Below are positions 32,818 to 41,866 of a stretch of DNA of 64,000 nucleotides, piece after piece. The position numbers were made by a program, and so were the translations under genes. The DNA lies in contig CAKSMF010000004.1 in NCBI GenBank assembly GCA_934474025.1, forward strand, positions 62,001-126,000, in the 5' to 3' direction. Under the pieces are notes generated by a model. That model made no database searches. It had not been told where the DNA came from and was given only the letters and a program-made list of their open reading frames with translations. Numbering within the stretch: the first letter of the stretch is position 1; every line of letters starts with the position of its first letter. This DNA comes from an uncultured Ruminococcus sp. (GTDB lineage Bacteria > Bacillota > Clostridia > Oscillospirales > Ruminococcaceae).

Positions 32818-34224
32818 TTACGGATTGATATAATCAAGAGGGTTTACGTCAACACCATTGACACGCAGTTCAAAATGCAGGTGCGGACCAGTTGACCAGC
32901 CCGTAGAACCTACTGCACCAATTTTTTGTCCCTGCTGGACGTAATCGCCAACAGAAACCGTTGTATAAGCCATATGTGCATATATTGTGGAATAAGTTCC
33001 GTCATGCGAAATAATCACATAATTTCCGAAATCTCCTCCGCAACCGCAACTGCCATCTTTTCCGTAATTGTGTTCGCAAGAATTATTTACTGATATAACT
33101 ATTCCGTCTCTTACAGCAACAACATCTGCACCATCGATATCGGCATCACCAACATCAATACCTCTGTGTTGAAGTCCCTCACGTTCTCCGTAATAGCTTG
33201 TAATATAGTAATAATTCGGAGTAGGCCATACATAAGGCTGTTCGGAGGGTTCAGGAATTGGAAGTGATTCATTTTGTGGCGGAACTTGGTTCTCAAGCCA
33301 CTTTTGATAAAGCTTTTCCTGTTCTTCCTGTTGTTTTTTCAGTAATTCTTCCTGTTTGCGTTTAAGTTCTTCCTGTTGTTTGCGTCGCTGTTCTTCTTCA
33401 TATTTTTTCTGAGCTTCCTCAGCCTTGCGTCTGATTTCGTCCTGAATTTCCTGCTCCTGCTTGTCAAACTCTTCACGGAGTTTTTCAGCATCTTCTTTGG
33501 AATTCTGGATTTTATTCTGCTGAGCCGTTATTTGTTCAACAACTGCCTTAGAATATTCCATTTTTTCATTAAGAGACTGGATTTCAGAAGTCTTTTCTGA
33601 CTTTTTAGTTTTTTGTTCAGCAAGTTTAGCTTCAAGACTTTGTTTTTCAGTTTCAAGGTCTTTTCTGTCTTTTTCCAAATTGTTTATATCGTTCAGAATG
33701 TCACTTATAAGTTTTTCGTCATATTCTGCCATGTTGTTTACGACTTTCAGTCTTGTCATCATGTCATAAAAGCTTTCAGACCCCAGAACCACTGAAATCA
33801 TATTATCATGGTTTCCGGTCATATACATGGCACAGAGCCTTTTTTTAAAGACTTCTATACTTTCATCAATTTGTTTTTGATGTTCAGTTATACTATAATC
33901 AAGAAATTCAATATTATCATTGGTACTTGTTATATCATTCTCAAGTTTTTCAAGTTCCTGATTAAGAAGTGATATATTTTGTTGTATAAGTACAATTTGT
34001 TCAGAAAGCACTTGTTGTACTTCCTGTTCGTCAGAAAGATTCTGGCTTAAATCAGAAATCTGCTTTTCATATTCAGCAATTTTTTCTTCATTTTGTTTTC
34101 TTTCTTCCTGAATTTCGGGTATTGTCTTTGCAGAGTTTTCCTGTGACGGAAAATTAACTATCACTCCGGCAGATACAGCCGAACATATCAGAAAAGTGAA
34201 AACTTTCAATAATATTTTTTTCAT
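32818..34224 (-). CDS. Secreted coiled-coil M23 (LytM) peptidase, FtsEX-associated
   Basis: A 468-residue protein from ATG 34224 (MKKILLKVFTFLICSAVSAGVIV, signal peptide); an ATG at 34248 directly follows the ftsX stop and is possible through coupling. Coiled coil of about 40-320 (EEKIAEYEKQISDLSQ..., then an EEQRRKQQEELKRKQEE segment), and an M23 domain with HRGIDVGDAD and GPHLHFELRVNGVDVNPLDY. It is a paralogue of the next gene, with the same SCEHNYGKDGSCGCGG loop but without the tandem repeats. It is the likely EnvC/PcsB-like effector of FtsEX in daughter-cell separation. Confidence 0.88.
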   Translation of the reverse strand: MKKILLKVFTFLICSAVSAGVIVNFPSQENSAKTIPEIQEERKQNEEKIAEYEKQISDLSQNLSDEQEVQQVLSEQIVLIQQNISLLNQELEKLENDITSTNDNIEFLDYSITEHQKQIDESIEVFKKRLCAMYMTGNHDNMISVVLGSESFYDMMTRLKVVNNMAEYDEKLISDILNDINNLEKDRKDLETEKQSLEAKLAEQKTKKSEKTSEIQSLNEKMEYSKAVVEQITAQQNKIQNSKEDAEKLREEFDKQEQEIQDEIRRKAEEAQKKYEEEQRRKQQEELKRKQEELLKKQQEEQEKLYQKWLENQVPPQNESLPIPEPSEQPYVWPTPNYYYITSYYGEREGLQHRGIDVGDADIDGADVVAVRDGIVISVNNSCEHNYGKDGSCGCGGDFGNYVIISHDGTYSTIYAHMAYTTVSVGDYVQQGQKIGAVGSTGWSTGPHLHFELRVNGVDVNPLDYINP

Positions 34225-34248
34225 AGACTGCCTGCCATATCCTTTCAT

Positions 34249-35157
34249 TCAGACATCAAGGTGTTTTCTTGTACTTATAACGCTTCCTATAGCTCCAACA
34301 ATAGAGCCGATAAGCAAATAACCTAAAAGTACATATATTCTTATCTGTGAAAACGGGATTATATTTTCTATGTTAAATGCACTCATAAGAGCCGGCTGAT
34401 TACTGAACATTCTGTATACAGAACGGTATATAATCCATGTTATAAAGAAAGCACCTGTTCCCGAAAAGAATCCTGTAACCATTCCTTCAACAAAAAACGG
34501 CATACGGATGAATATGTTTGTAGCACCAACATATTTCATAATCTGAATTTCTTCACGCCTTGAATAAACGCTTGCTTTAGTTGTATTGGAAATCATAATC
34601 ATTGATACAACAGAAAGGGCAATTATTACTGCACCAGCTATCAAAGTAGCCATTCTGCGAAGTTCTACAAGAAATTCTGCAACTTGTGTTGATGAGTTAA
34701 CTTCTTGTATATCGGGTATCATAGCAATTGCTTCCGTTGTGTCTCCAATCAAAGAAACATCTTTTATAGTTACGCTGAAACCGTCCGGCATAAAATCGTA
34801 ACCCTCTATATAATTGAAGATAGCACGACCTTTGCTGTCAATTTTTCCACGCATACGTTCAAGAGCCTGTTGTTTTGAAATGTATTCAACATTGTTAATG
34901 TTATCGAGTGAAGATAATTCTTCCTGAATTTCTGCAACTCTCGATTCAGGAGTACCTACATTAAGATAAACAGCTATTTCATTCTGGTCATTAAGACCTG
35001 TAATCATTGAATTTATATTTATATAAAACAGTCCTGCCACACCGACAAGCAACAATGATATCAGCAAAACACAGAAAGTTGCAAAAGCCATCATTTTGTT
35101 TTTCCAGATATTTTCAACGCCTTGGTCAGCAAGGTATTTAAAACCACTTAATTTCAT
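34249..35157 (-). CDS. ftsX: FtsX cell-division ABC permease
   Basis: A 302-residue protein with four transmembrane segments (one near 25-45, three in 170-295) and a large extracellular loop between the first two, the FtsX layout. Motifs such as SRREEIQIMKYVGATNIFIRMPFFVEG are typical of the family. ATG overlaps the ftsE stop (ATGA) behind GGAGGTACACA. It transmits ATP-driven motion from FtsE to the peptidoglycan hydrolases encoded downstream. Confidence 0.93.
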   Translation of the reverse strand: MKLSGFKYLADQGVENIWKNKMMAFATFCVLLISLLLVGVAGLFYININSMITGLNDQNEIAVYLNVGTPESRVAEIQEELSSLDNINNVEYISKQQALERMRGKIDSKGRAIFNYIEGYDFMPDGFSVTIKDVSLIGDTTEAIAMIPDIQEVNSSTQVAEFLVELRRMATLIAGAVIIALSVVSMIMISNTTKASVYSRREEIQIMKYVGATNIFIRMPFFVEGMVTGFFSGTGAFFITWIIYRSVYRMFSNQPALMSAFNIENIIPFSQIRIYVLLGYLLIGSIVGAIGSVISTRKHLDV

Positions 35158-36215
35158 TGTGTACCTCCCTGAGAATTTTCCATAATAGCAGAAATAATAT
35201 CATCTGCATTAGTATCTGTCGGAGGAGTGTTTTCCAGTGATGCTATAAGTTTATCAACATCATCACTTTTATAATTGACATCTTTTTCTGGAAAATCATT
35301 AACAATTATTTCTTCCTGAAAAGTAGTCTGAGGATTATTTACTTCTGGTTCTGTCTCAACTGGTTCAGCTGTCGGAATAGCGGTTTCTTCTTGAATTTCT
35401 TCATAGTCATAGTCATCATCACTGAAATCTATATCAGGGAATTCAGACTCACCTAAAAGTTCTTCTGCCTCAACAGCGTTATCATGCTTAAAGCTTTCCG
35501 GAATAGGTAATATAGTGGGTTCATAGTCTGTCATATCATCAGAAGTACCGGCGACAATTTCATCAAATACTATTTGACCGTCATTAATATTTATAATGCG
35601 TCCGCCGAAATGCCTTACAAGGTCATGTTCATGAGTTACCATAAGAATAGTAGTTCCTTGGTCGTTGATTCCTTTAAGGAGTTCGACAATTTCATAGGAA
35701 AGTTCGGGGTCAATATTACCGGTTGGTTCATCAGCAATAATCAACTGCGGGTCATTTACCAAAGCCCTTGCTATTGCCACACGTTGCATTTCACCGCCTG
35801 AAAGTTCATCTGGATACGAATTAGCCTTATCCTGCAATCCCACAAGCCCGATAACATATGGTACACGTTTTTTTATATGTTTTATCGGAGCGTCAATAAC
35901 ACGCAATACAAAAGCAATATTATCATACACAGTCATTGACGGAATAAGTCTGAAATCCTGAAATACAAATCCAAGTGTACGGCGGAATTCCGGAATTTTA
36001 CTTTTTTTAAGTTTTCCCAGATTGTAGCCGTTGACTGTAACAGAACCGCTTGTAGCGTCTATTTCCTTAAGAAGTAACTTAATCATGGTACTTTTTCCCG
36101 CACCTGACGAACCTACGACAAAAGCAAAGTCACCGTCATTTATTTTCAGGCTGACATTATTTAAAGCATCAACTCCGCTTGAATAAGTTACAGATACGTT
36201 TTTGAGTTCTACCAA
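35154..36215 (-). CDS. ftsE: FtsE cell-division ATPase with a long acidic C-terminal extension
   Basis: A 353-residue protein with a probable TTG start at 36215. Residues 1-228 are the complete FtsE: Walker A VVGSSGAGKSTMIKLL, signature LSGGEMQRVAIARAL, Walker B LIIADEPTGNID, and the switch His in MVTHEHD. About 125 further residues are acidic and low complexity (FPDIDFSDDDYDYEEIQEET and later), absent from the usual 220-230-residue FtsE. They may bind cytoplasmic division partners such as FtsZ or regulate ATPase activity. It is coupled to ftsX. Confidence 0.92.
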   Translation of the reverse strand: MVELKNVSVTYSSGVDALNNVSLKINDGDFAFVVGSSGAGKSTMIKLLLKEIDATSGSVTVNGYNLGKLKKSKIPEFRRTLGFVFQDFRLIPSMTVYDNIAFVLRVIDAPIKHIKKRVPYVIGLVGLQDKANSYPDELSGGEMQRVAIARALVNDPQLIIADEPTGNIDPELSYEIVELLKGINDQGTTILMVTHEHDLVRHFGGRIININDGQIVFDEIVAGTSDDMTDYEPTILPIPESFKHDNAVEAEELLGESEFPDIDFSDDDYDYEEIQEETAIPTAEPVETEPEVNNPQTTFQEEIIVNDFPEKDVNYKSDDVDKLIASLENTPPTDTNADDIISAIMENSQGGTQ

Positions 36216-36434
36216 ATAATTACACCTACCTTATTTGTTTCAATTCACAGTTGGCAATTGTTCAGAATTCTGAAAATACCAACTGTTGCATTGACTTCAT
36301 GGCGGAAAGGATTATCTTTATTTCTATACCAACCGCCGTTTTATTTTTAAATTTATCCCGATTTACAGAAATCAGGGAAATCTGCCGATTCAAGTACATA
36401 GTGGACGGTAGTTGCCCACCAGAATCACATAAAA

Positions 36435-37520
36435 TCAGAATTTAACCGGATTAGCAGAAAGATACTTCTTAACCATAAGTGCTATTTTGAATATTATAGC
36501 ATGGTCAAATTCACGAAGGTCAAGACCTGTAAGCTTTTTGATTTTTTCAAGTCTGTAAACAAGTGTATTTCTATGTACAAAAAGCTTTCTTGATGTTTCA
36601 GAAACATTGAGGTTATTTTCAAAGAATTTCTGAATAGTGAAAAGTGTTTCATGGTCAAGAGATTCAATGCTACCAACTTTAAATACTTCATGTAAGAAAG
36701 TTTCACAAAGCACTGTCGGCAAATGATAAATAAGTCTTGCAATACCGAGATTATCATAGCTTACAATAACCTTGTCAGTGTCAAAAACCTTTCCTACTTC
36801 GAGAGCCATCTGAGCTTCCTTGAATGAACGTGCGAGTTCCTTTACTCCTACAACGGGAGTACCAATACCAACATTTACTCTGGTATAGAATTCACTGCTA
36901 AGTGTATCGGCAATAGAACGAGCAAGTTTTTCAAGGTCTTTGGAATCAACTGTGCTTTTAAGTTCCTTTACAAGAACTATATCGCTTTCAGTAATATTGA
37001 ATACAAAATCCTTGTTTTTGTCTGGGAAAAGATTCTGTATAACGTCATAAGCAGAAATGTCATTTGCAGAAATAATTCTGATAAGGAATACTGCACGGCT
37101 GATTTCTGCATTAAAGTGAAGTTCACGGGCTTTAATCACAATATCACCTGGAAGTACATTATCAAGAATAACATTCTTAATAAAGTTGTTTCTGTCGTAT
37201 TTTTCGTCATAATACTGCTTGATGTTTGAAAGAGTGATAGCAAGAATGCTTGCATATTTAGCTGCGGAATCGTCCACACCTTCAACGAATACAGCATAAT
37301 CAGGCTTTACTCTTGAACCAAACGGCTTATATGTAAAACCGTCTCTTATAAAAATATCATGTGAATCACTAAGGTCAAGTGAAACAAATTCATTAGTAGT
37401 ACCTACTCTTGTAAGGTCACTGCAAGCAATGATTGTAGCTGTTTCGTCAACAACGCCTATAGTTGCGTCAATAGTATCACGCATTTGATGTACTAAACCC
37501 TGAAATAATCTGTTGGACAT
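36435..37520 (-). CDS. PucR/CdaR-family transcriptional regulator
   Basis: A 361-residue protein with ATG behind AGAAAGGATTT. The N-terminal part (LFQGLVHQMRDTIDATIGVVDETATIIACSD) resembles the sugar-diacid recognition domain, the middle the GGDEF-like CdaR domain, and the C-terminus the PucR helix-turn-helix: FFENNLNVSETSRKLFVHRNTLVYRLEKIKKLTGLDLR. No target operon is adjacent. The 218 bases after its stop and the 227 before its start hold no gene that I can support. Confidence 0.85.
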   Translation of the reverse strand: MSNRLFQGLVHQMRDTIDATIGVVDETATIIACSDLTRVGTTNEFVSLDLSDSHDIFIRDGFTYKPFGSRVKPDYAVFVEGVDDSAAKYASILAITLSNIKQYYDEKYDRNNFIKNVILDNVLPGDIVIKARELHFNAEISRAVFLIRIISANDISAYDVIQNLFPDKNKDFVFNITESDIVLVKELKSTVDSKDLEKLARSIADTLSSEFYTRVNVGIGTPVVGVKELARSFKEAQMALEVGKVFDTDKVIVSYDNLGIARLIYHLPTVLCETFLHEVFKVGSIESLDHETLFTIQKFFENNLNVSETSRKLFVHRNTLVYRLEKIKKLTGLDLREFDHAIIFKIALMVKKYLSANPVKF

Positions 37521-37747
37521 AGAATTAAATCCTTTCTATTTAAGTAATTATGTTTGGTTTTATCGGGAACTTATTAATAGTTTTATGATATATTACAGAT
37601 TGTAACATATTTTTTCAGTCTGTTTGTTAACAAAGTGTTAATTTTTTCTTTTTTCATGTGCGGAAGTTACAAATTAAAGTGTTAGTTTTGTTATAAAAGC
37701 CACAAAATCAGTAATTTTTTTGTAACCAAAACGTAATTTTTATCAGA

Positions 37748-39517
37748 TTACATTTTTTCCGGTTTGTCAACATTGAGTATTGAAAGAACATTTCTGAGAA
37801 CTTGTCTTACTGCTACACAAAGTAAAATTCTTGCGTTCATGAGTTCAGGGGTTTCAGCATTTTTGACACTACAAGCATCATAGAATCTATGAAACAGTGT
37901 AGCAAGGTCTATTGCATACTTTGTAATCTTTGCGGGGTCATATGACTTTGCAGAAAGGTTTATTTCCTTAGGAAGTGACGCAAGATGACGAATAAGTTCG
38001 ATTTCACGTGGATTATCAAGAACATCAAGATTTGCATTTTCAGGAATTTCAATGCCTTCAGATTTAAGATTTGCAATAAGACTGCATATTCTTGCATGGG
38101 CGTACTGTACATAGTAAACGGGATTCTGTGAGGATTTTTCAACAGCAAGGTCAAGGTCAAATTCAAACTGTGAATTAGCTTCACGGAGATTAAAATAAAA
38201 TCTTGCTGCATCAATCGGAATTTCATCAAGAAGAGTTACAAGAGTTATAGCCTTACCGCTACGCTTGGAAAGCTTTACAACTTCACCATTGCGGACAAGT
38301 CTTACCATTTGCATAAGTACAACATCAAGCTTATCTGCATCAACTCCTAAAGCAGTGAGAGCGGATTTAAGTCTTGGTACATATCCGTGATGGTCTGCAC
38401 CTAAAACATTTATAGCCTTGTCAAAATTTCTTGTAACAAGTTTATCGTAATGGTATGCAATATCCGGAACTACATAAGTAGGAATACCATTTGCACGAAC
38501 AAGTACAAAATCTTTGTCAACTCCGAAATCAGTAGCCTTGAACCATGTAGCACCTTCCTGTTCATAAGTATGACCAGTTTCACGGAGTTTATCCACAATA
38601 CGCATTGTTTCGCCGGAATTATGCAAAGTACTTTCCCTGAACCAGTTGTCATATACAATGCGATATTTTTTAAGGTCACGTTCAAGACCCTCTATATTAA
38701 GCGGTAAAGCATAATCAACAAGTGCTTTTCTTCTGTCATCTTCCGAAAGGTTTTCAAGTTCATCTGAATGAATATTATAATAATTCATAGCGTGTTCAAT
38801 GATGTCAGTGCCTAAATAAACATCTTCCGGCATTTCAAAATCCTGACCCTCTCCACTCTTGGAATAGATTTCAGCACAGATTTTTTCAATATCGTTCTGA
38901 CAACTATTTATTACCTGCTGTCCTTTTTCGGAACATATCTGCATATATCTGAGTGAAAGGGATTTACCGAATTTCTGAATCTGATTTCCGGCATCATTTA
39001 CATAAAATTCACGTTCAGCATGATATCCAGCCCACTGCAAAACGCTTGCCAGACAGTCACCAATCGCACCGCCACGGGCATTACCAATATGCATAGGTCC
39101 AGTAGGATTTGCAGAAACAAATTCAACAAGAACTCTTTTTCCTTTTCCTAAATCTGTCTTACCATAGTTATCATTTTCATCAAGAACATTCTTAACCACA
39201 TCGGAAAACCATTTACGTGAAAGGAAAAAATTTATAAAACCTGCTCCGGCAACTTCACAGCGTTCAAAGAGAGAACCGGCAAGCTCTATTTTTTCGCAAA
39301 TAGATTCAGCAATTTTACGTGGAGCATTACGGAAAGCCTTAGCACATACCATAGCAACATTTGTTGCAAAATCTCCATGAGACTTATCTGCCGGAATTTC
39401 AATATTAAAATCAGGTATCGGAACTGCTGGAAAAGTTCCGTCTGCTACAGTTTTTCCGAGAGCCTCTGTAATAAGTTCACGGAGTTGAATTGATGCTTTA
39501 TTTATATAATCTGCCAT
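37748..39517 (-). CDS. argS: Arginyl-tRNA synthetase
   Basis: A 589-residue class I synthetase. The HIGH motif appears as HIGNARGGAIGD in GPMHIGNARG, the KMSK-like motif as KLSKRSGKAITL, and the C-terminal DALR anticodon-binding domain ends the protein (SVKNAETPELMNARILLCVAVRQVL). The N-terminal additional domain is present. Length is standard. It charges tRNA-Arg in the cytoplasm. ATG lies behind GAAAGGATAATTCTATT. It is next to a DUF1934 gene, a common pairing in Firmicutes. Confidence 0.97.
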   Translation of the reverse strand: MADYINKASIQLRELITEALGKTVADGTFPAVPIPDFNIEIPADKSHGDFATNVAMVCAKAFRNAPRKIAESICEKIELAGSLFERCEVAGAGFINFFLSRKWFSDVVKNVLDENDNYGKTDLGKGKRVLVEFVSANPTGPMHIGNARGGAIGDCLASVLQWAGYHAEREFYVNDAGNQIQKFGKSLSLRYMQICSEKGQQVINSCQNDIEKICAEIYSKSGEGQDFEMPEDVYLGTDIIEHAMNYYNIHSDELENLSEDDRRKALVDYALPLNIEGLERDLKKYRIVYDNWFRESTLHNSGETMRIVDKLRETGHTYEQEGATWFKATDFGVDKDFVLVRANGIPTYVVPDIAYHYDKLVTRNFDKAINVLGADHHGYVPRLKSALTALGVDADKLDVVLMQMVRLVRNGEVVKLSKRSGKAITLVTLLDEIPIDAARFYFNLREANSQFEFDLDLAVEKSSQNPVYYVQYAHARICSLIANLKSEGIEIPENANLDVLDNPREIELIRHLASLPKEINLSAKSYDPAKITKYAIDLATLFHRFYDACSVKNAETPELMNARILLCVAVRQVLRNVLSILNVDKPEKM

Positions 39518-39524
39518 AATAGAA

Positions 39525-39956
39525 TTATCCTTTCTGATTGTTATTCTGAATGGTTATTGTAATCTCATTGTCTGATAATTTTGAGGCATTGAGGTCAAGA
39601 GTGTACTTTAAGTAAAGTTTTCCGTTTTCTTTCAAAGTGTTTTCGATAGCATGAGTGTATACTCCTATCTGAAACATTCCGAACGGTGTACCATACTGAC
39701 AATAGGTTTTTTTATCTCTTTCAAGAAGTAAAAGCGAATTTGAAGCACCAGTACGCATAACTGAAGCTTCATTATTGCCATTAACCTTTACTGCTGTAAC
39801 TGAACCTTCAAAACCTGTTGCTTCAGTATCTTCATAAGTAATGGTACTGCAATTTTTATTACAGGTAATTTCTGCATTGGTAAAAAGTTCTGATTCTGTC
39901 CTTTCACCGTCCTGTACCTGAACACTTAAAAGTGAAATCAATTGTTTTTTTTTCAA
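39525..39956 (-). CDS. DUF1934 small beta-barrel protein
   Basis: A 143-residue protein with a TTG start at 39956 behind AAGGAGCATAAA. The pattern ITYEDTEATGFEGSVTAVKVNGNNEASVMRTG and GTPFGMFQIGVYTHAIENTL...LYLKYTLDLNASKLSDNEITI fits the DUF1934 calycin-like family (YwiB). The function is unknown. It stands right before argS as in many Firmicutes, and 18 bases after the ddl-like gene. Confidence 0.85.
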   Translation of the reverse strand: MKKKQLISLLSVQVQDGERTESELFTNAEITCNKNCSTITYEDTEATGFEGSVTAVKVNGNNEASVMRTGASNSLLLLERDKKTYCQYGTPFGMFQIGVYTHAIENTLKENGKLYLKYTLDLNASKLSDNEITITIQNNNQKG

Positions 39957-39974
39957 ATTTATGCTCCTTATATT

Positions 39975-41048
39975 TTAATAACTGCGTTCAGCATTTTCAA
40001 TAGCGTTTTCAAGTAATTTATCGATAAGATAAGGATATGAAAATCCAAGATGATTCATAAGTTTAGGGAAAACGCTGTTATGTCTTAATCCTGGGGCAAC
40101 TCCAATCTTATTCAGAAGCAATTCCCCGCCATCTGTAATGAATAAATCAACTCTTGCAAACCCTTTGCAATTGAGTGCCTTGAAAGCATTTACAGCAGTT
40201 TCACGTATACTGTTTTGTATTTCATTTGGCAAATCAGCTGGAACTGTAAGGTCATCACCGGAAACAGCCTCAAAATCATTAGGGTTATAGTGATTTTTGT
40301 TGTCAGTTATTTCACCTACATAAGATGCATATGGTGAATCATAACCAAAAACGCCAACTTCAAATTTACGTCCTTTTATAAACCTTTCAACAACAACTTT
40401 GTTATCATTTGAAAAAGCCACTTTCACCGCAGAAATAAGTGATTCAAGGTCATCTGCAAAACCTGTACCTGCATCACTGCCACTGTTAGCAGGTTTTACG
40501 ATAAGAGGGAATCCCATTTGTATAGAAATTTTTTCGCAATATTCGTCAATATCATTCAATTCTCTCTGTGTAATAAGACACCATTCAGCAGTTTTTATGC
40601 CAAAATCGTCCATAACCATGTGTGTATGTGACTTATCCATACAACAGCCGGCAGCAAGAAGTCCGCTACCTACATAAGGTATTCCCGAAAGGTCAAGAAG
40701 TCCCTGAATAGTACCGTCTGCACCGGATTTTCCATGAAGTATAGGAAATACAACATCAATTTTGCGGACAGATGCTTCACCGTTTTCCAGAATAATTATT
40801 CCTCGGTGTAGTGGGTCTGGAGATATAACGGCAGAAGTACAGTCCGTATTAAACTCCCACTTTCCAGAAGCTATGTCCGCAACGTCTCCCGGATAGTAAA
40901 GCCAACGACCTTTGCGTGTTATGCCAATACAAATTACTTCATACTTGTCTTTTGGAATATTTGCTATAACATCTGTGGCGGAAGCAAGTGAAAGCTGGTG
41001 TTCACGGGAAGTGCCTCCAAAAATAACAGCAACCTTAATTTTAGCCAT
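39975..41048 (-). CDS. D-alanine--D-alanine ligase-like ATP-grasp protein with altered active site
   Basis: A 357-residue ATP-grasp protein of Ddl type: GGTSREHQLSLAS (the D-Ala-binding Glu kept), HGKSGADGTIQGLLDLSGIPYVGSGLLAAGCCMDKSHT, VKPANSGSDAG, VVVERFIKGRKFEVGVFG, GFARVDLFI. However the usual NExNTxPG metal-binding box reads LNKIGVAPG, so the metal-ligand Glu and Asn are Lys and Gly, and GSSVG reads GSDAG. The Asp in RVDLF and the Ser in HNSVFP are kept. It may be inactive, use another substrate or be a diverged second copy; a normal ddl would then be elsewhere. ATG is behind AGAAGGAGAATTTT. Confidence 0.85.
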   Translation of the reverse strand: MAKIKVAVIFGGTSREHQLSLASATDVIANIPKDKYEVICIGITRKGRWLYYPGDVADIASGKWEFNTDCTSAVISPDPLHRGIIILENGEASVRKIDVVFPILHGKSGADGTIQGLLDLSGIPYVGSGLLAAGCCMDKSHTHMVMDDFGIKTAEWCLITQRELNDIDEYCEKISIQMGFPLIVKPANSGSDAGTGFADDLESLISAVKVAFSNDNKVVVERFIKGRKFEVGVFGYDSPYASYVGEITDNKNHYNPNDFEAVSGDDLTVPADLPNEIQNSIRETAVNAFKALNCKGFARVDLFITDGGELLLNKIGVAPGLRHNSVFPKLMNHLGFSYPYLIDKLLENAIENAERSY

Positions 41049-41199
41049 AAAATTCTCCTTCTAAGATAATATTATATATCATATTTTATCACATTTCACA
41101 AAAAACTTCAAGTCTTTTTCATGTAAATCTTGTTTTAATTCACAATCAGCAATCCATAAAACTGATAATATCAATAAATGTTTGTTGTTATATTATTTG

Positions 41200-41865
41200 T
41201 CAGACAATATTATCTTCATGATTTTGCAGAACTTTCATTGCAGACGCACAAAAAACATCTTTTACACCGTTTTTTCTGAGAATGACCGCAATTTCAGAAA
41301 AAGTACTTCCAGTAGTGCAAACATCATCAATAATAAGTATTCTTTTTCCGGAAACATCTTCATTTACTTCAAATGAATCTTTAAGATTAAGTTTTCTTTC
41401 TGTTTTGCCAAGCTTTTTCTGTTCTTCTGTATTACGGACTTTCTTTACAATAAGTTTAACAGGTATGCCGGTTTCAACACTGACGACTTTAGAAATAAGT
41501 TCTGCCTGATTATAACCACGTTTTCTCATTGATTGTTTTGTCATAGGAACTGGCACAATAAAATCCACTTTATCCGAAATATTTTTATCTTTAAGAACAT
41601 CTGACAGATATTCCCCGAAAGCATAATCGGAATTACCGCATTCACCGCTTTTAAGCATGAATAATGCCGGCATAATAGCCTTGCTGTATACAATTGATGC
41701 ATAAAATTCTGTTGCACCATCTATATTGAAATTTCCATTATATAAAGTGATTTTTTCAGTGCATTCCGGACAAAAACGGTCATTTGTATTTATAATTTCA
41801 TTGCATATAGGACAGCGATTTGGAAAAAACAAGTTAAGTACATTTCTTTTCAGGAAATAATCCAT
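41200..41865 (-). CDS. comF: ComF-family phosphoribosyltransferase-like protein
   Basis: A 221-residue protein. The N-terminus has a zinc-ribbon (RCPICNEIINTNDRFCPEC), the C-terminal half a PRTase fold with RKRGYNQAELISK and the PRPP loop RILIIDDVCTTGST. ComF acts in DNA uptake for natural transformation and is common in Firmicutes. It has no strong ribosome site but follows the methyltransferase stop by one base, so coupling is likely. Confidence 0.9.
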   Translation of the reverse strand: MDYFLKRNVLNLFFPNRCPICNEIINTNDRFCPECTEKITLYNGNFNIDGATEFYASIVYSKAIMPALFMLKSGECGNSDYAFGEYLSDVLKDKNISDKVDFIVPVPMTKQSMRKRGYNQAELISKVVSVETGIPVKLIVKKVRNTEEQKKLGKTERKLNLKDSFEVNEDVSGKRILIIDDVCTTGSTFSEIAVILRKNGVKDVFCASAMKVLQNHEDNIV

Positions 41866-41866
41866 A

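Noticed and set aside
36216..36434. Gap between ftsE and the PucR-type gene, checked for a small RNA or ORF
   Set aside because: No promoter-terminator pair, stable hairpin or ribosome site with ORF can be supported.
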